A DNA stretch of 22,966 nucleotides from an uncultured Lachnospiraceae bacterium. Lineage in GTDB: Bacteria > Bacillota > Clostridia > Lachnospirales > Lachnospiraceae. Below, piece after piece: positions 21,122-22,966 of this stretch. The stretch lies in assembly GCA_910579285.1 (NCBI GenBank), contig CAJTTT010000017.1, positions 1-22,966 of the forward strand, read 5' to 3'. Numbering within the stretch: position 1 is the first letter of the stretch; each line of letters opens with the position of its first letter. The notes beneath the pieces are model-generated. The model worked only from the letters and a program-made list of their open reading frames with translations. It did not search any database and was not told the origin of the DNA. Position numbers and translations under genes: made by a program.

Positions 21122-22966
21122 CTATTCCGACATATAAATGGCAATTTTCTCCTGCACAAGCTGCACCGCCTCCTCCAGGCTGCATTTGTCCTCCAAATAC
21201 CATTTTCCCACTTCCCGCACCACGTCCTCCACCACCGCATCGGACAGATAAGGCGTTCTGACAGAGGAAAGCATGTCATACAACTCCTTCGTTTCCTGCT
21301 TTGTGGGCACATAGATTTCCAGAGAAATCATCGTGCCGTCATCTTCCGAAAGAGCATAGCCGCTGAAAGGCTCTCCCGGATTTGCCTCATTCCCGGTGAG
21401 CATCCCTCCCAGGCTGTCCAGATAGGTCTGCAAACCGGCCTCATTGATCGGAAATCCTGTGGGATAGATCAGACTCTGTGTCTTTTCGGAGAGCACTTCC
21501 TGCAAAAGCCCGGCCGCCTGCTCTGTCTGGGAAGAAGCCGCATTGATTCCCATCAGCGCCATCGGCTTATAGGCATCCTTCACGCTTCCGGGCAGCGGCG
21601 CCAGCTGACAGTTCGTGCCGTTTTCCCCGTTTTGCGGCTGTTTCACCGACTGTACAAAGGCATAATTGTAAGCGTTCTTCAGTTCGCCCAGCGTCACCTT
21701 TTCATGGCCTGCCACAATCTGTGTCGCGCCGCCCTGCAGGTCATTGTAAGCGCTGAACTCGTGGCTGCTGTAAACCCATTTCTGACTTCTCTCCAGATAT
21801 TTACGCAAAATATCCTCCGGCAGCCCTTCCATGCAGGCGCTGTAAATCCTTTTCGTCTGCTCCAGATAGTTGGACATCTCTGCCTCATTGAACTGCCCCT
21901 TCTCCGTAAACCACAGCGGCGCGGACACCGGCATCAGCGCATCCAGCAGCATCTCCTCGCTGTAAGTCTCCATAATCCCCTCTCCCGGATGTTCACTTCT
22001 GAGCTTTTCTATCATATCCGCCAGCGTGGAAAGGTCTGACACCCCTGTCATATTTTCCTTATCCGTCATGTACAGGGACAGCGTCACCGCCGCCGGGATC
22101 ATACGGATTTTTCCGTCCTCTGTAAAGCTCTCCTTAATGTTTGCGAGGAGTTTTTCGTTCTCCTCAATCTTTGCAAGGTACGGCGTCAGATCAGCCAGCA
22201 CGCCTTTCTCCACATAGGAATTTGCCGGAAGGCCGTCCAGAAGCAGGAAATCCGGCCCTTTGCCCGCCATAATTTCCGTATTCAGCTTCTTTACCGCATC
22301 CTCTCTGGTGGCGCCGCTTTCCTCATCCATGCCAATCTTGTATTCCACATAGACATCCGGATGATTTCCCTGATAGCGGATGATCGCCTGCCGCAAAATA
22401 TCGTTTTCCGTCAGGCTGTAGGCCGTGAGCGTCTGCAGCGGCACCGTGCTGATATTCGGATCATATACAAAGGATGATATTTTTCCCTCGGAAAAAGCCG
22501 CCAGGAACCCTTCCTCCGCCGTTCTTATCATCTTCGCCACATGCTTCGTGGGATCACTGAAACTGGTCAAGCCGCCATTGATCACCTGTTCCATGACGGT
22601 GCCGCCAATTACATGACGATATACTCCCTTGCCGCACACAAGATAGATGCCCGCCTCCTCAGCCGGAAAAATGCTGTAAGTAGACTGCGCAACAAGCTGG
22701 TTCATCGTACAGTTTTCCTTCACAAAATCCGTAATAACATCGTCCTCGATCTGCTCCCCCGTGTCCAGATGATACAGGGCAACACCCTCCTGCTCATTCT
22801 TGAGCGCCATATAATTTTCCCAGACACAGATTACATCCGGCGTGAAATCCGCCGTCAGAAACAGTTTTGCCCTCCCTGCTTCCATGTCGATCTCGTAAAT
22901 CTTCTGATCCATCGTCGCCACAAAAAGCCTGCTGCCATCCTCCGAAAAGCTCAGACACTTCGCCAC
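21122..22966 (-). CDS. Solute-binding protein with N-terminal propeller-like part (5' truncated)
   Basis: The reading frame runs off the right window edge, so the true start and any lipoprotein signal are not visible; at least 614 residues are encoded. The visible N-terminal ~175 residues resemble beta-propeller blades (SFSEDGSRLFVATMDQKIYE; VICVWENYMALKNEQEGVALY; GIYLVCGKGVYRH). From about residue 180 the sequence becomes a family 1 extracellular solute-binding protein: NDILRQAIIRYQGNHPDVYV, NTEIMAGKGPDFLLLDGLP, then LADLTPYL, with the later hinge regions and a C-terminal lobe. It lies upstream of two sugar-type permeases and would deliver ligand to them. The added propeller-like half is uncommon for this family. 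The ligand cannot be read from the sequence. Confidence 0.88.
   Translation of the reverse strand: MAKCLSFSEDGSRLFVATMDQKIYEIDMEAGRAKLFLTADFTPDVICVWENYMALKNEQEGVALYHLDTGEQIEDDVITDFVKENCTMNQLVAQSTYSIFPAEEAGIYLVCGKGVYRHVIGGTVMEQVINGGLTSFSDPTKHVAKMIRTAEEGFLAAFSEGKISSFVYDPNISTVPLQTLTAYSLTENDILRQAIIRYQGNHPDVYVEYKIGMDEESGATREDAVKKLNTEIMAGKGPDFLLLDGLPANSYVEKGVLADLTPYLAKIEENEKLLANIKESFTEDGKIRMIPAAVTLSLYMTDKENMTGVSDLSTLADMIEKLRSEHPGEGIMETYSEEMLLDALMPVSAPLWFTEKGQFNEAEMSNYLEQTKRIYSACMEGLPEDILRKYLERSQKWVYSSHEFSAYNDLQGGATQIVAGHEKVTLGELKNAYNYAFVQSVKQPQNGENGTNCQLAPLPGSVKDAYKPMALMGINAASSQTEQAAGLLQEVLSEKTQSLIYPTGFPINEAGLQTYLDSLGGMLTGNEANPGEPFSGYALSEDDGTMISLEIYVPTKQETKELYDMLSSVRTPYLSDAVVEDVVREVGKWYLEDKCSLEEAVQLVQEKIAIYMSE

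Noticed and set aside
22964..22966. GTG at the right edge as the start of the solute-binding protein
   Set aside because: The frame is open to the window edge and the sequence there is already inside a propeller-like blade; the real start is outside.
16768..22966. Firm naming of the transporter as the glycerol-3-phosphate Ugp system
   Set aside because: The GDPD neighbour is suggestive, but the permeases are generic CUT1, the binding protein is atypical, and the HlyD-like gene is not part of ugp operons.

Overview
The window looks like chromosomal DNA of an anaerobic Bacillota of the Lachnospiraceae / Clostridium cluster XIVa type. The evidence is strong AGGAGG ribosome binding sites, frequent GTG/TTG starts, an 874-residue pyruvate phosphate dikinase of the Clostridium symbiosum length, sugar ABC permeases without a linked ATPase, and several small MS(I/V)NGIG-type proteins that I associate with Lachnospiraceae. 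Genes are almost all on the minus strand. The only intact plus-strand gene is an HxlR regulator at 6621-6992. I see no rRNA, tRNA or CRISPR array.

Region 1 (1-4647) holds a partial MSINGIG protein, a TetR regulator with its own promoter and an operator-like palindrome, and a second MSVNGIG protein. Next come the two genes of an AmmeMemoRadiSam system: a fused Memo-like/AMMECR1 protein, followed 20 bp later by the radical SAM enzyme. A free-standing zinc deaminase ends the block. Region 2 (4648-7117) has two tandem paralogous radical SAM genes transcribed divergently from the HxlR regulator. Good sigma-70/A-type promoters face both ways and inverted repeats lie between them. Region 3 (7118-11005) holds a flavin-binding stress-type protein, an AraC regulator, and two unusual proteins with no signal peptide: one basic and coiled-coil, one with a PPC-like beta domain.

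Region 4 (about 11042-13847) is a decayed mobile segment. It contains a frameshifted plus-strand remnant and a Tn7-like tnsA-tnsB pair followed by only the first ~36 codons of what appears to be tnsC. One element end may lie at 13847, directly against the ppdK terminator. Region 5 (13848-16767) is ppdK with its terminator and promoter. Region 6 (16768-22966) is one long minus-strand transcription unit. In transcription order it encodes a large solute-binding protein with an extra N-terminal propeller-like part (cut by the window edge), two sugar-type ABC permeases, a HlyD-like membrane adaptor, and a membrane-anchored glycerophosphodiester phosphodiesterase, ending at an AT-rich hairpin terminator.

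The most interesting items are the importer/adaptor/phosphodiesterase locus, the truncated Tn7-like element with a minimal TnsA, the MS(I/V)NGIG proteins, and the uncharacterised AmmeMemoRadiSam pair. All family names come from reading the translated sequence; no database search was run.
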